Below the pieces are notes generated by a model. That model saw only the letters and a program-made list of their open reading frames with translations, was not told the DNA's origin and did no database searches. A stretch of DNA of 64,000 bases. Source: CAZUQP01 sp964622455 (GTDB taxonomy: Bacteria > Pseudomonadota > Gammaproteobacteria > DSM-16500). Below, piece after piece: positions 9,377 to 17,298 of this stretch. Position 1 is the stretch's first letter; the number at the start of each line of letters is the position of its first letter. The position numbers were made by a program, and so were the translations under genes. Where the stretch lies: contig CAZUQP010000022.1 in the NCBI GenBank assembly GCA_964622455.1, positions 1 through 64,000 on the forward strand. Reading direction: 5' to 3'.

Positions 9377-10030
9377 TCAACCTATCTTCATCTCATTTAA
9401 ATTTTTACTAATTTTTTCAACGGCTGTGACGTCGGCATCTTTATTTTGAGCAAATAAATTTTTTTGAGAGTAACCGTTTGGAATGTCAACAAGGTTAAAT
9501 GTTTTAATCGTGTGTCCATTATTAGGATCAATAATATCAGTACGCCCCGATTTTTTTATTACAGCAAGCGTTCCATCAGGTAGGGCACTTGTACTGCTAA
9601 TTATTTCTTCCGAAAAAAATTTGTTGGTACATTTTCCATTCTTAGGGTTAAAAATAAAAATCATATTATTATTTGCTGTGATGGCTAGGTTCTTGTCTTC
9701 ATCGGGTAGTAGAGTGATATGATTAATCCGATAGTTATTTTCCTTATAATCTCCTTGATTATCGATATAATGTGTATTCAGAAAAATTCTTTGGATAGTT
9801 TCTGTTTTACGGTCCATTATTTGTATATACCCTTTGGCGCATGATGCTGCTATTAAATAGTCTTCATCATCTATTCGAAGATCAATAGGGTGATAATGCA
9901 TTTTTTTATCATCGTAACAAATATAATCAATTTCACGAGCGGATTCTTCCCGGGGAGAGGGGGTGTTATCTTCTTCATCTTGCGCAAATGGATCAAATTG
10001 ATCAAATGTTCTCTTTCTTGGATTAGACAT
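9377..10030 (-). CDS. WD40-like repeat protein, unknown (effector-like)
   Basis: 217-residue soluble protein. After a basic and acidic N-terminus (PRKRTFDQFDPFAQDEEDN) come three or four diverged beta-propeller-like units: GYIQIMDRKTETIQRIF, NMIFIFNPKNGKCTNKFF, and RTDIIDPNNGHTIKTFNL, each preceded by a strand such as LIAAS, LAITANN or LAVIKK. This is too few blades for a full seven-bladed propeller, so the protein may be a fragment or may multimerise. It lies in the opposite direction after the DUF945 gene (11-base gap). A good promoter and a perfect inverted repeat sit directly upstream. The eukaryote-like fold suggests an effector; function is unknown. Confidence 0.75.
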   Translation of the reverse strand: MSNPRKRTFDQFDPFAQDEEDNTPSPREESAREIDYICYDDKKMHYHPIDLRIDDEDYLIAASCAKGYIQIMDRKTETIQRIFLNTHYIDNQGDYKENNYRINHITLLPDEDKNLAITANNNMIFIFNPKNGKCTNKFFSEEIISSTSALPDGTLAVIKKSGRTDIIDPNNGHTIKTFNLVDIPNGYSQKNLFAQNKDADVTAVEKISKNLNEMKIG

Positions 10031-10039
10031 GTTTTACCT

Positions 10040-10059
10040 TACGTCATCATTTTGACGTA
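10040..10059 (-). promoter_or_regulatory. Perfect inverted repeat between promoter and start codon (possible operator)
   Basis: TACGTCA, six bases, TGACGTA: a perfect 7-6-7 inverted repeat placed just after the predicted -10 element of the WD40-like gene and 10 bases before its ATG. It could bind a dimeric repressor or form a hairpin at the 5' end of the mRNA. Confidence 0.4.
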
Positions 10060-10060
10060 G

Positions 10061-10088
10061 ATTATACAAATTTTTTGGACATAGCCAA
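10061..10088 (-). promoter_or_regulatory. Predicted promoter of the WD40-like gene
   Basis: Minus strand: TTGGCT (10083-10088), 16-base spacer, perfect TATAAT (10061-10066). The start site would fall at about 10054, inside the adjoining inverted repeat. The -10 match is excellent and the -35 match fair. Confidence 0.5.
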
Positions 10089-10094
10089 TCATTT

Positions 10095-11732
10095 TTAAGT
10101 TTTCAGAGATTGTAAAATTTCAATTAAGGTTTCAAATATGCGCTGTTCTTCAACTAAGGGTAAGATATCAATATTTTTTAATTTATTTGCAATCCGGACA
10201 TTGGCTTCACAAAGATAAATTTTAACATGACGCTTGTGATATTGGTTGATAATTTCATGAAAGGTTTCAAGTCCTGTCATATCCATAAAAGGCACATTTT
10301 TTAAACGAAAAATGATAACTTTTGGGTCCTCATGTGTAACGGAGAGTGCATGCTCGATTTTTTCTGCTACGCCAAAAAAGAAGGGGCCTTGAATGGAATA
10401 GACGATGGTATCTTTTGGTAATGAGGATAGATTATAGTTCGTTAATTCGTTTGAGAGTTGATCTTCTTTTTGCATCTCCACATCAACGAGTTGGTGCATG
10501 CGCCGTATGAAAAATAACATAGCTAGAATGACACCGACATTGACGGCAACCACTAAATTGACAAAAACAGTTAATAAAAATGTTGCTAACAATACCATCA
10601 CATCGTAGGATGGCGCGTGTTTTATGGTGCCTATAAAATGAGGAATATCACTCATGTTATAAGCCACGACAAATAAAATTGCAGCGAGTGTGCATAAGGG
10701 AATATTCGCAGCTAAAGGCGCTAGTAATAGCATGATGAGTAGTAAAAAAATGGAATGCACAATGGCTGCAATTGGACTATTACCGCCGCTGCGGATGTTG
10801 GTAGCAGTGCGTGCGATGGCTCCAGTTGCTGCAAATCCCCCAAATAAAGGAGCGAGAATATTCGCAAGTCCTTGGCCAATTAATTCTTGATTAGAATGAT
10901 GCCTTGTTCCTGCCATGCCATCAGCCGCAGTTGCAGACAATAATGATTCAATGGCGCCTAGTAATGCGATAGTAAATGCAGGTGCAATGAGATCAAGCAC
11001 CTGGTTTACGGAAAGGGATGGAAAATGAAAAGGCGGAAATTTATTTGGGATCCCGCCAAAAGTGGTGCCGAGTGTTGCAACATCATTGAATTTAAAAAAA
11101 GTTTGTATGCATGTTGCAGCAATTAATGCGACCAGCGGTCCTGGCACATGTTTCACCAATTTGGGTGTTAGAATAAGCAATATTAAACTAAAAAGACCCA
11201 GTCCTGTGGTTGTCCAGTTTAATTCGGGTAATGATTTTAAAAGAATAAAACATTTTTGATAAAAGTGCATATCTAAGGGAAGATGAAGACTTAATCCAAA
11301 AAAATCTTTCCATTCTCCCACAAAAATAATCACACCGATCCCAGTAGTAAAACCAACAATCACGGGATCTGGAATAAATTTAATAACACTTCCTAGTCTA
11401 ATGATTCCCATGAATATTAAAATAAAGCCCGCGAGCAGTGTTGCAACTTGTAAACCATCTACTCCGTAATGGGCGGTAATATTTGCCAATATTACGATAA
11501 ATGCGCCGGTTGGCCCCGCAATTTGTACTCGGCTACCGCCAAAAACTCCGACGATGACTGCTGCGATAATGGCAGTATATAAACCTTGCTCTGGCTTAAC
11601 ACCTGTCGCGATTGCAAATGCCATGGCAAGCGGTAACGCAACAACTCCAACAATCACTCCCGCAATGATGTTGCGCCACCAGTGAGTGTAATGAAATAAA
11701 TTCGCTCGGTAGGCTTCTTTTGCTGCTAACAT
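10095..11732 (-). CDS. SulP family anion transporter with STAS domain
   Basis: Inner-membrane SLC26/SulP transporter of 545 residues. About twelve hydrophobic segments fill residues 20-430. They include the family signature near the N-terminus (GVVALPLAMAFAIATGVKPE, then QIAGPTGAFIVIL) and the SATAADGMAGTRHHSNQELI loop. A cytoplasmic STAS domain follows at about 440-545 (YSIQGPFFFGVAEKI, VIIFRLKNVPFMDMTGLE). Substrates in the family include sulfate, bicarbonate and dicarboxylates; the substrate here cannot be told. The start lies one base after the stop of the upstream unknown gene, so the two are coupled. Confidence 0.92.
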   Translation of the reverse strand: MLAAKEAYRANLFHYTHWWRNIIAGVIVGVVALPLAMAFAIATGVKPEQGLYTAIIAAVIVGVFGGSRVQIAGPTGAFIVILANITAHYGVDGLQVATLLAGFILIFMGIIRLGSVIKFIPDPVIVGFTTGIGVIIFVGEWKDFFGLSLHLPLDMHFYQKCFILLKSLPELNWTTTGLGLFSLILLILTPKLVKHVPGPLVALIAATCIQTFFKFNDVATLGTTFGGIPNKFPPFHFPSLSVNQVLDLIAPAFTIALLGAIESLLSATAADGMAGTRHHSNQELIGQGLANILAPLFGGFAATGAIARTATNIRSGGNSPIAAIVHSIFLLLIMLLLAPLAANIPLCTLAAILFVVAYNMSDIPHFIGTIKHAPSYDVMVLLATFLLTVFVNLVVAVNVGVILAMLFFIRRMHQLVDVEMQKEDQLSNELTNYNLSSLPKDTIVYSIQGPFFFGVAEKIEHALSVTHEDPKVIIFRLKNVPFMDMTGLETFHEIINQYHKRHVKIYLCEANVRIANKLKNIDILPLVEEQRIFETLIEILQSLKT

Positions 11733-11733
11733 A

Positions 11734-12570
11734 TTATCTATTTTGTGCTAAAGTTATTTCTTTTCCATTCAATTGGACGTGCAAAGGTTCTATGGCAGTC
11801 TGTGTCTTTACTTTCTTATTAAAGAAGTGACTCGAAGCTAAAGAGGTGCCAATGCTTGTAGGGTCCGGCATGACCGCTTGAGTGGGGTGTGATGATTTTC
11901 GTTTATTGGGTTTTTTCAATGCGGTGTTTTGATTATTCAGAACTGTGTATGATGGTACGCTTTCTTTCTTACTTTCAGAAAAAAAACAAATTTGATTTAG
12001 CATTGCGACTGGAATGACTTCGGAGGCAGCACGAAAATAAGTGGAGTTTAGGACATTTATTTCTCGAGGAAAACGTTCGGCGAGTTTCTTTACCAGCTGT
12101 TCTTTTAATGCTTTTTTTATTTTCTCATCTTGTTTATCAATATCTTTCAGCTCAGTCTCTGTTAAAAAACCATCTTTTCCTGCAAAAACAGGGGAGAGGG
12201 GGGAGGGGCGCTTTGCCTTTACATAATTGAGAGAAGATGTACGCAACCGATGCAGCAGCATTGAAATTTTTTCCTCAGCAATTTCCATTAATTTGCAGAG
12301 GTCAGAAAAACCTATGACCGTGAACGGCGCCTTTATTTTCATGGAAAGCGAGAAATCTTCCTGGTGTTTAAATATCATAAAAAGAGCCTGTCCTTCTTTC
12401 CCTTTTATTATTGTCTTTGCCATGAGGAGCACCGCGTGGTCGCGTGAACCTCGGTGTGTAGATCGCTTAATGGTATCGCGAGGTAAATAGGCTACGAATG
12501 TAACAGATTCGGGAGGTACAGATTCAGGAGGTACTGCAGGGTTTTTATTTGAAACATCATTATGTAACAT
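11734..12570 (-). CDS. Unknown 278-residue protein coupled to the SulP gene
   Basis: I do not recognise this protein. It begins with a small Pro/Ser direct repeat (VPPESVPPES). A mixed domain follows (about 25-110, with VTFVAYLPRDTIKRSTHRG and an FTVIGFSDLCKLMEIAEEKI segment), then a Lys-rich helical part (about 130-175) and a low-complexity basic tail (KKPNKRKSSH). There is no signal peptide or membrane segment. It ends one base before the SulP start. Such composition is common among secreted effectors of Legionellales, but no domain supports a function. Confidence 0.7.
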   Translation of the reverse strand: MLHNDVSNKNPAVPPESVPPESVTFVAYLPRDTIKRSTHRGSRDHAVLLMAKTIIKGKEGQALFMIFKHQEDFSLSMKIKAPFTVIGFSDLCKLMEIAEEKISMLLHRLRTSSLNYVKAKRPSPLSPVFAGKDGFLTETELKDIDKQDEKIKKALKEQLVKKLAERFPREINVLNSTYFRAASEVIPVAMLNQICFFSESKKESVPSYTVLNNQNTALKKPNKRKSSHPTQAVMPDPTSIGTSLASSHFFNKKVKTQTAIEPLHVQLNGKEITLAQNR

Positions 12571-12664
12571 ATTGCCCCTTATGAGCGCATCGTGTGATAG
12601 TTAGTTTGCTAAATTTGAAGAGAAATCAAAAGTTTCTCAATGTTGCCTTATTTTTTGGATAATT

Positions 12665-14029
12665 TCAACCAGATGAATCGAGTTGTTCTTTGACTACAAA
12701 ATGATTAGCGAATGGTTTTGATATTAAGTCAATCACTAACACTAATATTCTCGCAATAAAAAAGCTAACTAACGATAACCAAAGGCCATTATTACCCAAT
12801 GATTTTGTTATAAACCATATCGGAACAAAGAAAATAAAAGTGGCTATGACTAATGAATTCCTCATCGCTTTGACTCGTAACATCCCTAAAAAAATGGCAT
12901 CTAAAAGATAACACCAAACACAAATTAAAGGTAGGATACTAATCCAAATTAAATACTGGCTGGATAATAAACGAACGCTCGGGATATTTGTTATCAAATT
13001 AATAATAAAATGGCCGCCTAAAACATATATCAATGTGATTCCTAGTGCTCCGAGAAATGCACATCGCAGAGATGCAAAAATCGATTGATAAAATAGATAG
13101 CTTTTATTTTTTCCTACCGCATTACCAACTAATACTTCAGTTGCGTTTGAAAATCCTTCTAATCCTAATGAAATAAAGCTATAAAATGCTAGCAATATTG
13201 AATTTGCAGCCAAAATGAATGCCCCAAATTTTGCGCTAGTCGTTAAAAAAATACCATATACGATAATAAAACATCCAGATCTAATAAACAGATTGTTATT
13301 GATCCGAATAAATTTTGAAATTCCTTCAAAATAATTTGATAAGTTAAAAAGTATCTCGAAAAGTCTCGTATTTAATACTTGTAAAATTAAAATGATTCCA
13401 AAAATAAATCCCATATATTGACCTATCACTATCGCGTAAGCGAGGCCATTAATTCCCATTCCAAGATAACAAGTAAAAATAACATCTAAAATAATCGCGC
13501 TAATATTTATGAATAATAAAAGATACATAGAAAGTTTTGCGCGTTTTATCCCAAGTAAAAAAGCGGAAATCACTAAATTGCCCAGAACGGCTGGCGCGCT
13601 TAATAACCGAATATTGAGATAATCGAATGTTAATTGCTGAATAACAGTTTCAGTGCTAATTAAGCCTAATAACTTTTTGAGTAATTGATCTGGAATTAAA
13701 GTTAATAGACATCCTAAGCTTAAGGAAAATAGGAGCCCTTGTGTCAGGATGATAAAGAATTCTTCTTTTAATTGTTTACCGTTTGCTTGAGCAGTTAAGC
13801 CAGTGACAGTGAGTCGTAAAAAACTAAAAAGCATGTAGATAAAAGTAAAGATGGTATCGCCTATTTCGACGGCTGATAAATAATTCGCATTATCCAAATG
13901 TCCGGCAATTGTTGTGTCTACTAAACCTAAAAAGGGAATACTAATGGTTGCCAAGATCATGGGAATAGCGATCGCAAGTACATGCCGTGCAGTGATTTTT
14001 TCTGACGTTGTGGTGTTTATGTTACTCAT
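12665..14029 (-). CDS. MATE family efflux transporter (exporter of the 12.7-18.3 kb cluster)
   Basis: 454-residue, about twelve-segment inner-membrane protein of the multidrug and toxic compound extrusion family, DinF-like branch. The N-terminus is diagnostic: LAIAIPMILATISIPFLGLV followed by DTTIAGHLDNANYLSAVEIG, with LRLTVTGLTAQANG before segment 3. MATE proteins expel organic compounds in exchange for Na+ or H+. It is the last gene of a five-gene operon, and its ATG overlaps the end of the peptidase gene by eight bases. In this setting it is best read as the exporter of the cluster's product (inference). Confidence 0.93.
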   Translation of the reverse strand: MSNINTTTSEKITARHVLAIAIPMILATISIPFLGLVDTTIAGHLDNANYLSAVEIGDTIFTFIYMLFSFLRLTVTGLTAQANGKQLKEEFFIILTQGLLFSLSLGCLLTLIPDQLLKKLLGLISTETVIQQLTFDYLNIRLLSAPAVLGNLVISAFLLGIKRAKLSMYLLLFINISAIILDVIFTCYLGMGINGLAYAIVIGQYMGFIFGIILILQVLNTRLFEILFNLSNYFEGISKFIRINNNLFIRSGCFIIVYGIFLTTSAKFGAFILAANSILLAFYSFISLGLEGFSNATEVLVGNAVGKNKSYLFYQSIFASLRCAFLGALGITLIYVLGGHFIINLITNIPSVRLLSSQYLIWISILPLICVWCYLLDAIFLGMLRVKAMRNSLVIATFIFFVPIWFITKSLGNNGLWLSLVSFFIARILVLVIDLISKPFANHFVVKEQLDSSG

Positions 14030-15017
14030 ATAAAGAATCCATAATAGTTATTTTACATTGTGTTGTATCAGCATCTAATTTAATCATGCCGCCAATCGGT
14101 AAAGAAAAAAGAGGATCTACATGCGAAAAGCTTCCGTTTATCATGATCGGAAATTGATAGGGCTTAACGCTCTGGTCAATAATTTCTTTTATGATATGAA
14201 GTTGTGAAAGCATGGAAGTTTGAGGAAATTGGCCGATAATGAGTCCGGTTATTTTCTCAAATATACCAGCATGCCGTAAGTGCATCATCTGACGATCGAA
14301 TTTGCCCGGATGTTCACCAATAGAGGTTTCAATTAATAAAATGCGGTTATTTAATGACGGCAGGTAAGACGTACCGATTAAGGATACTAAAGAATCGAGA
14401 TTGCCACCTATCAACACTCCCTCAGTGGATCCTTGAACAATTGGGTGCCACGAGGGATGTGGATAAGTTTCACGTGGTCCTAGTTCTTTTTTTAAATACC
14501 AAAAATCACAAGCAGCAAATTTTGGTGTGATATATTCAATGTTCTTTTTTCCATTGATTAAATCTACAAAACTTTGGCTAACTTCATCATTGAGATTTGG
14601 ATCGCAAAATGACGCAAAAGACGGTCCATGAATCGATTTTAAGGAAGATTTTGTTAAAATAGCATTCAGTAAAATGGTTAAATCACTGTATCCTGAAAAG
14701 ATTTTTTTCGATTTTTTAATCTGTTCGTAATCTATATTCCCTATTAATTGATTAGTATTATATCCTCCATAAGCTGCCATCATGATAGAAACAGAATTAT
14801 CATTTAGACCTAAATAAATATCTTCTAATCGCTCTTTTATTGTTCCCGAGGTATAGAGATGTTGATGATAAACATTTTTTCCGAATTGCACTCTGAAACC
14901 TAGGCTATCTAAGTTTTTGATACCTATTTCAATCGCCAACTCTGGAATATCACGCATTGTATTTGCTGGGGCAAAGATATAGACCGTTTTTTTATTCTTG
15001 ATTAATTTTTTTGTCAT
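14022..15017 (-). CDS. S66-family serine peptidase (LD-carboxypeptidase/MccF-like)
   Basis: 331-residue peptidase of MEROPS family S66. The catalytic set is intact: nucleophile Ser111 in FSGYSDLT, Glu230 in RILLIE, and His299 in FSHVDP. The GGNLDSL turn (about 205-211) is also present. The family contains cytosolic LD-carboxypeptidases of peptidoglycan recycling and MccF, which cleaves the aminoacyl-nucleotide bond of microcin C and so gives self-immunity. Lying between a synthetase-like gene (3-base gap) and an exporter (8-base overlap), the MccF-type role of detoxifying an aminoacyl or peptidyl product is more likely than cell-wall recycling. That choice is inference. Confidence 0.9.
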   Translation of the reverse strand: MTKKLIKNKKTVYIFAPANTMRDIPELAIEIGIKNLDSLGFRVQFGKNVYHQHLYTSGTIKERLEDIYLGLNDNSVSIMMAAYGGYNTNQLIGNIDYEQIKKSKKIFSGYSDLTILLNAILTKSSLKSIHGPSFASFCDPNLNDEVSQSFVDLINGKKNIEYITPKFAACDFWYLKKELGPRETYPHPSWHPIVQGSTEGVLIGGNLDSLVSLIGTSYLPSLNNRILLIETSIGEHPGKFDRQMMHLRHAGIFEKITGLIIGQFPQTSMLSQLHIIKEIIDQSVKPYQFPIMINGSFSHVDPLFSLPIGGMIKLDADTTQCKITIMDSLYE

Positions 15018-15020
15018 TTT

Positions 15021-16418
15021 CTATGATACCGCATTATTTGTTTTAAGGTGATTAACCAAGGAATTTTTTGCTGTATTGATTCTTTCAATCAGTAGAAATT
15101 TTGACTGTTCTAAAAAATCTAAAATTTTAAAAATAGATATTCCTGAAATTTCTCCCGTTAGTATCCAACGAAATAGAGGTATCAAAGACTTATTTTCAAT
15201 GATAAGTATTCGTATTTTTTTAATGATACTAAAATTCGCATCATTTTTTTCTAACTCATTTAATAAATTAAGTGTTTCTTTATAGTTATTAAAGCGATTA
15301 ACCAAATAAGAAGGGTTAATCAGTGAATTGAGAATAACTCTACTTTTGATATAATCAAGGCGTAAACCTAACAAAAATTTTTTGATAAAGTCCTTTGATA
15401 AAAGATTATTCCATTCTGTATCTTCTTTTATTGCTGCGCATTTACTTAATTCTTTTAAGTAATCATTATCTAAAAAATTATCCTGTAATTTTTTATTAAT
15501 AGCATAAAGCTTATTAAGGTTAAATCGGGAAGATGTTTTTTTTAATTTATAAAAATCCAAGTTAAATAAAAAATCTTTTACATTAAGGTAAGTATTATTT
15601 TCTTGGTTAAATAAGCTAGAGACAAGATAAATAACAATCGCACGGCTTGAAATGCCTTCTTTCATCAATTCATTTACCGTAGATAAAAAATTTAAAGAAT
15701 TAAGATTTTTATCTGGCAACATTAAGGGTAAATGAAGATAAGCCTTGAAAGGTAAATTCAAGGCGGATCTGATCATTTCTTGGTAGGGGATGTTTCCAAT
15801 TTTATCTTGTGCTCTAATAACAAGATTAACGCCGCAATTAAAATCATCTACAACAGAACATAAGTGCCACAAGCTATTTCCATTAGCTCTAGTCAGTGGA
15901 AAGTCATGTATTCGTTGTTCATATAGCAAATCATAAGTAAAATTGCCTAAAAGTAGGTCATTAACTTGGATAATATTGCCATAATGTTCAATATATTTTT
16001 TTATTGAAAAAATAAAAGGATCATTGCTCTTTTTTTTATATAAAATTCGGCAATCTTCCAATTGTGCAATATATTTTTCATATAGCTCATTGCGTTTAGA
16101 TTGTATTAATGGGTACTTAAGCGTTTGTTCTGAATTATAGGGGTGAAGATCGGGTTTTGCTTCAAGAATATCATTGAACATCGATACGATGAGAGGCATT
16201 AACGTAGTATCTGTTTGACTTGTATCAGTGTCATCGCAGCGTAGTATGAAAATGCCTTTCTTCCCTTTAATAGCGGCATATCTAGCAATAAGATAATTAA
16301 ATAAATGGGTTCTGAGTTCTGCGAGGGCAATAGAACCTTTTGCGGATATAAAAGGGCAAACACCTGCTCGCGTTACTATTTTAGATTGTGATGTTAACCA
16401 TGTGGAAATATCTTGCAT
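15021..16418 (-). CDS. GluRS-like protein with degenerate HIGH and KMSKS motifs
   Basis: 465 residues, clearly derived from a glutamyl-tRNA synthetase catalytic domain. RTHLFNYLIARY (36-47), FILRCDDTDTS, SVVDDFNCGVNLVIRAQDKIGNIPYQ (in two parts, about 188-213) and YLHLPLML match the GluRS fold. The HIGH position reads ALAE (31-34) and the KMSKS/KLSKR position reads NLNSLN (about 238-243), so neither ATP-handling signature survives. The C-terminal part is diverged and AT-rich. The ATG at 16418 has AAGG nine bases upstream and follows the methyltransferase stop by four bases; a TTG at 16457 is in frame but less likely. It is probably a recruited amino-acid or tRNA-binding partner rather than a tRNA-charging enzyme. 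Confidence 0.85.
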   Translation of the reverse strand: MQDISTWLTSQSKIVTRAGVCPFISAKGSIALAELRTHLFNYLIARYAAIKGKKGIFILRCDDTDTSQTDTTLMPLIVSMFNDILEAKPDLHPYNSEQTLKYPLIQSKRNELYEKYIAQLEDCRILYKKKSNDPFIFSIKKYIEHYGNIIQVNDLLLGNFTYDLLYEQRIHDFPLTRANGNSLWHLCSVVDDFNCGVNLVIRAQDKIGNIPYQEMIRSALNLPFKAYLHLPLMLPDKNLNSLNFLSTVNELMKEGISSRAIVIYLVSSLFNQENNTYLNVKDFLFNLDFYKLKKTSSRFNLNKLYAINKKLQDNFLDNDYLKELSKCAAIKEDTEWNNLLSKDFIKKFLLGLRLDYIKSRVILNSLINPSYLVNRFNNYKETLNLLNELEKNDANFSIIKKIRILIIENKSLIPLFRWILTGEISGISIFKILDFLEQSKFLLIERINTAKNSLVNHLKTNNAVS

Positions 16419-16422
16419 ATTG

Positions 16423-17265
16423 TTATACCTTGCTTGACGTAAATAACTCAGGATCAAAACTATTTTCTTCTTTTCGTAATATTAAGATGGTATATCCCAT
16501 TTTTGCTAAATTATCTCTAAACAATAACATGAGTTCTTGATAACGCTGACAGAGCATCTCTTTTGTGTGAGTGTTTAATAATTTAAGATGCGGTCTCGAT
16601 AAAATTTGATTGGTAAATTTTTTGATATATTTATCAGAGATAAAATCAAATTGATAATCTTCTTGATAAAAAATATGCAGTGGTTTCTGATTAAAAAAAT
16701 CTATCCAATAATCTTTGTAGATAGGTTTAAGATCAACTTGAATAGCTTTAGATACATTGGAAAGAAGTTGATCTGATGGTGTTTCAAGATAGTAGATGGG
16801 GATTGCTGCTAAATATCCATTGTTTTTTAATACCCTGCTATATTCTTTTAATGCTTTTTTTCGATTAGGAATAAGAGAAGTTACGTTGCCGCAAAAAACG
16901 AGATCAAATAATTCATTATTAAAATTAATCTCTGTCGCATCCATTTCAATAAATTTTATTTTATCTTCTATATTATTTTCTTTTGCACGAAATTTTGCTT
17001 CCGCTAAACTTTCTGGATTGATATCAATTGCTGAGATATTGCAATGAGTGAGTCGTGCAAGTTCAATTGCAGTAAATCCTGTACTGGTGCCGATTTCTAA
17101 AACATGTTTATTTGGACCTAGAAAAATTTTCTGGGCGATGCAAGCTAAGCTATTGATTCCTCCAGGCGGACGATTGGTTTCTTTCACAATGCCGATAATA
17201 TGATTGTAATCCATTTCTAAGATGTCTTCAGGGGTATAATGATTTAATGTTTTTAAAGCGTTCAT
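16423..17265 (-). CDS. Class I SAM-dependent methyltransferase
   Basis: 280-residue Rossmann-fold methyltransferase. SAM-binding motif I is VLEIGTSTGFTAIELA (about 54-69), the acidic residue of motif II is in ISAIDINPESL, and IEMDATEINF and FDLVFCGNV follow. The second half carries a family-specific substrate domain with many aromatic residues. An AAGGA ribosome site lies eight bases before the ATG. It is the second gene of the operon, 33 bases after the AsnRS-like gene and four bases before the GluRS-like gene. The substrate is unknown; N- or O-methylation of the cluster's aminoacyl product is the natural guess. Confidence 0.9.
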   Translation of the reverse strand: MNALKTLNHYTPEDILEMDYNHIIGIVKETNRPPGGINSLACIAQKIFLGPNKHVLEIGTSTGFTAIELARLTHCNISAIDINPESLAEAKFRAKENNIEDKIKFIEMDATEINFNNELFDLVFCGNVTSLIPNRKKALKEYSRVLKNNGYLAAIPIYYLETPSDQLLSNVSKAIQVDLKPIYKDYWIDFFNQKPLHIFYQEDYQFDFISDKYIKKFTNQILSRPHLKLLNTHTKEMLCQRYQELMLLFRDNLAKMGYTILILRKEENSFDPELFTSSKV

Positions 17266-17298
17266 GATCAGTTTCCTTATAAAAATTAAAAATTAATG

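Noticed and set aside
16419..16457. Longer N-terminus for the GluRS-like protein from a TTG
   Set aside because: The ATG at 16418 has a ribosome site and follows the methyltransferase stop directly; the extra 13 residues do not fit the family.
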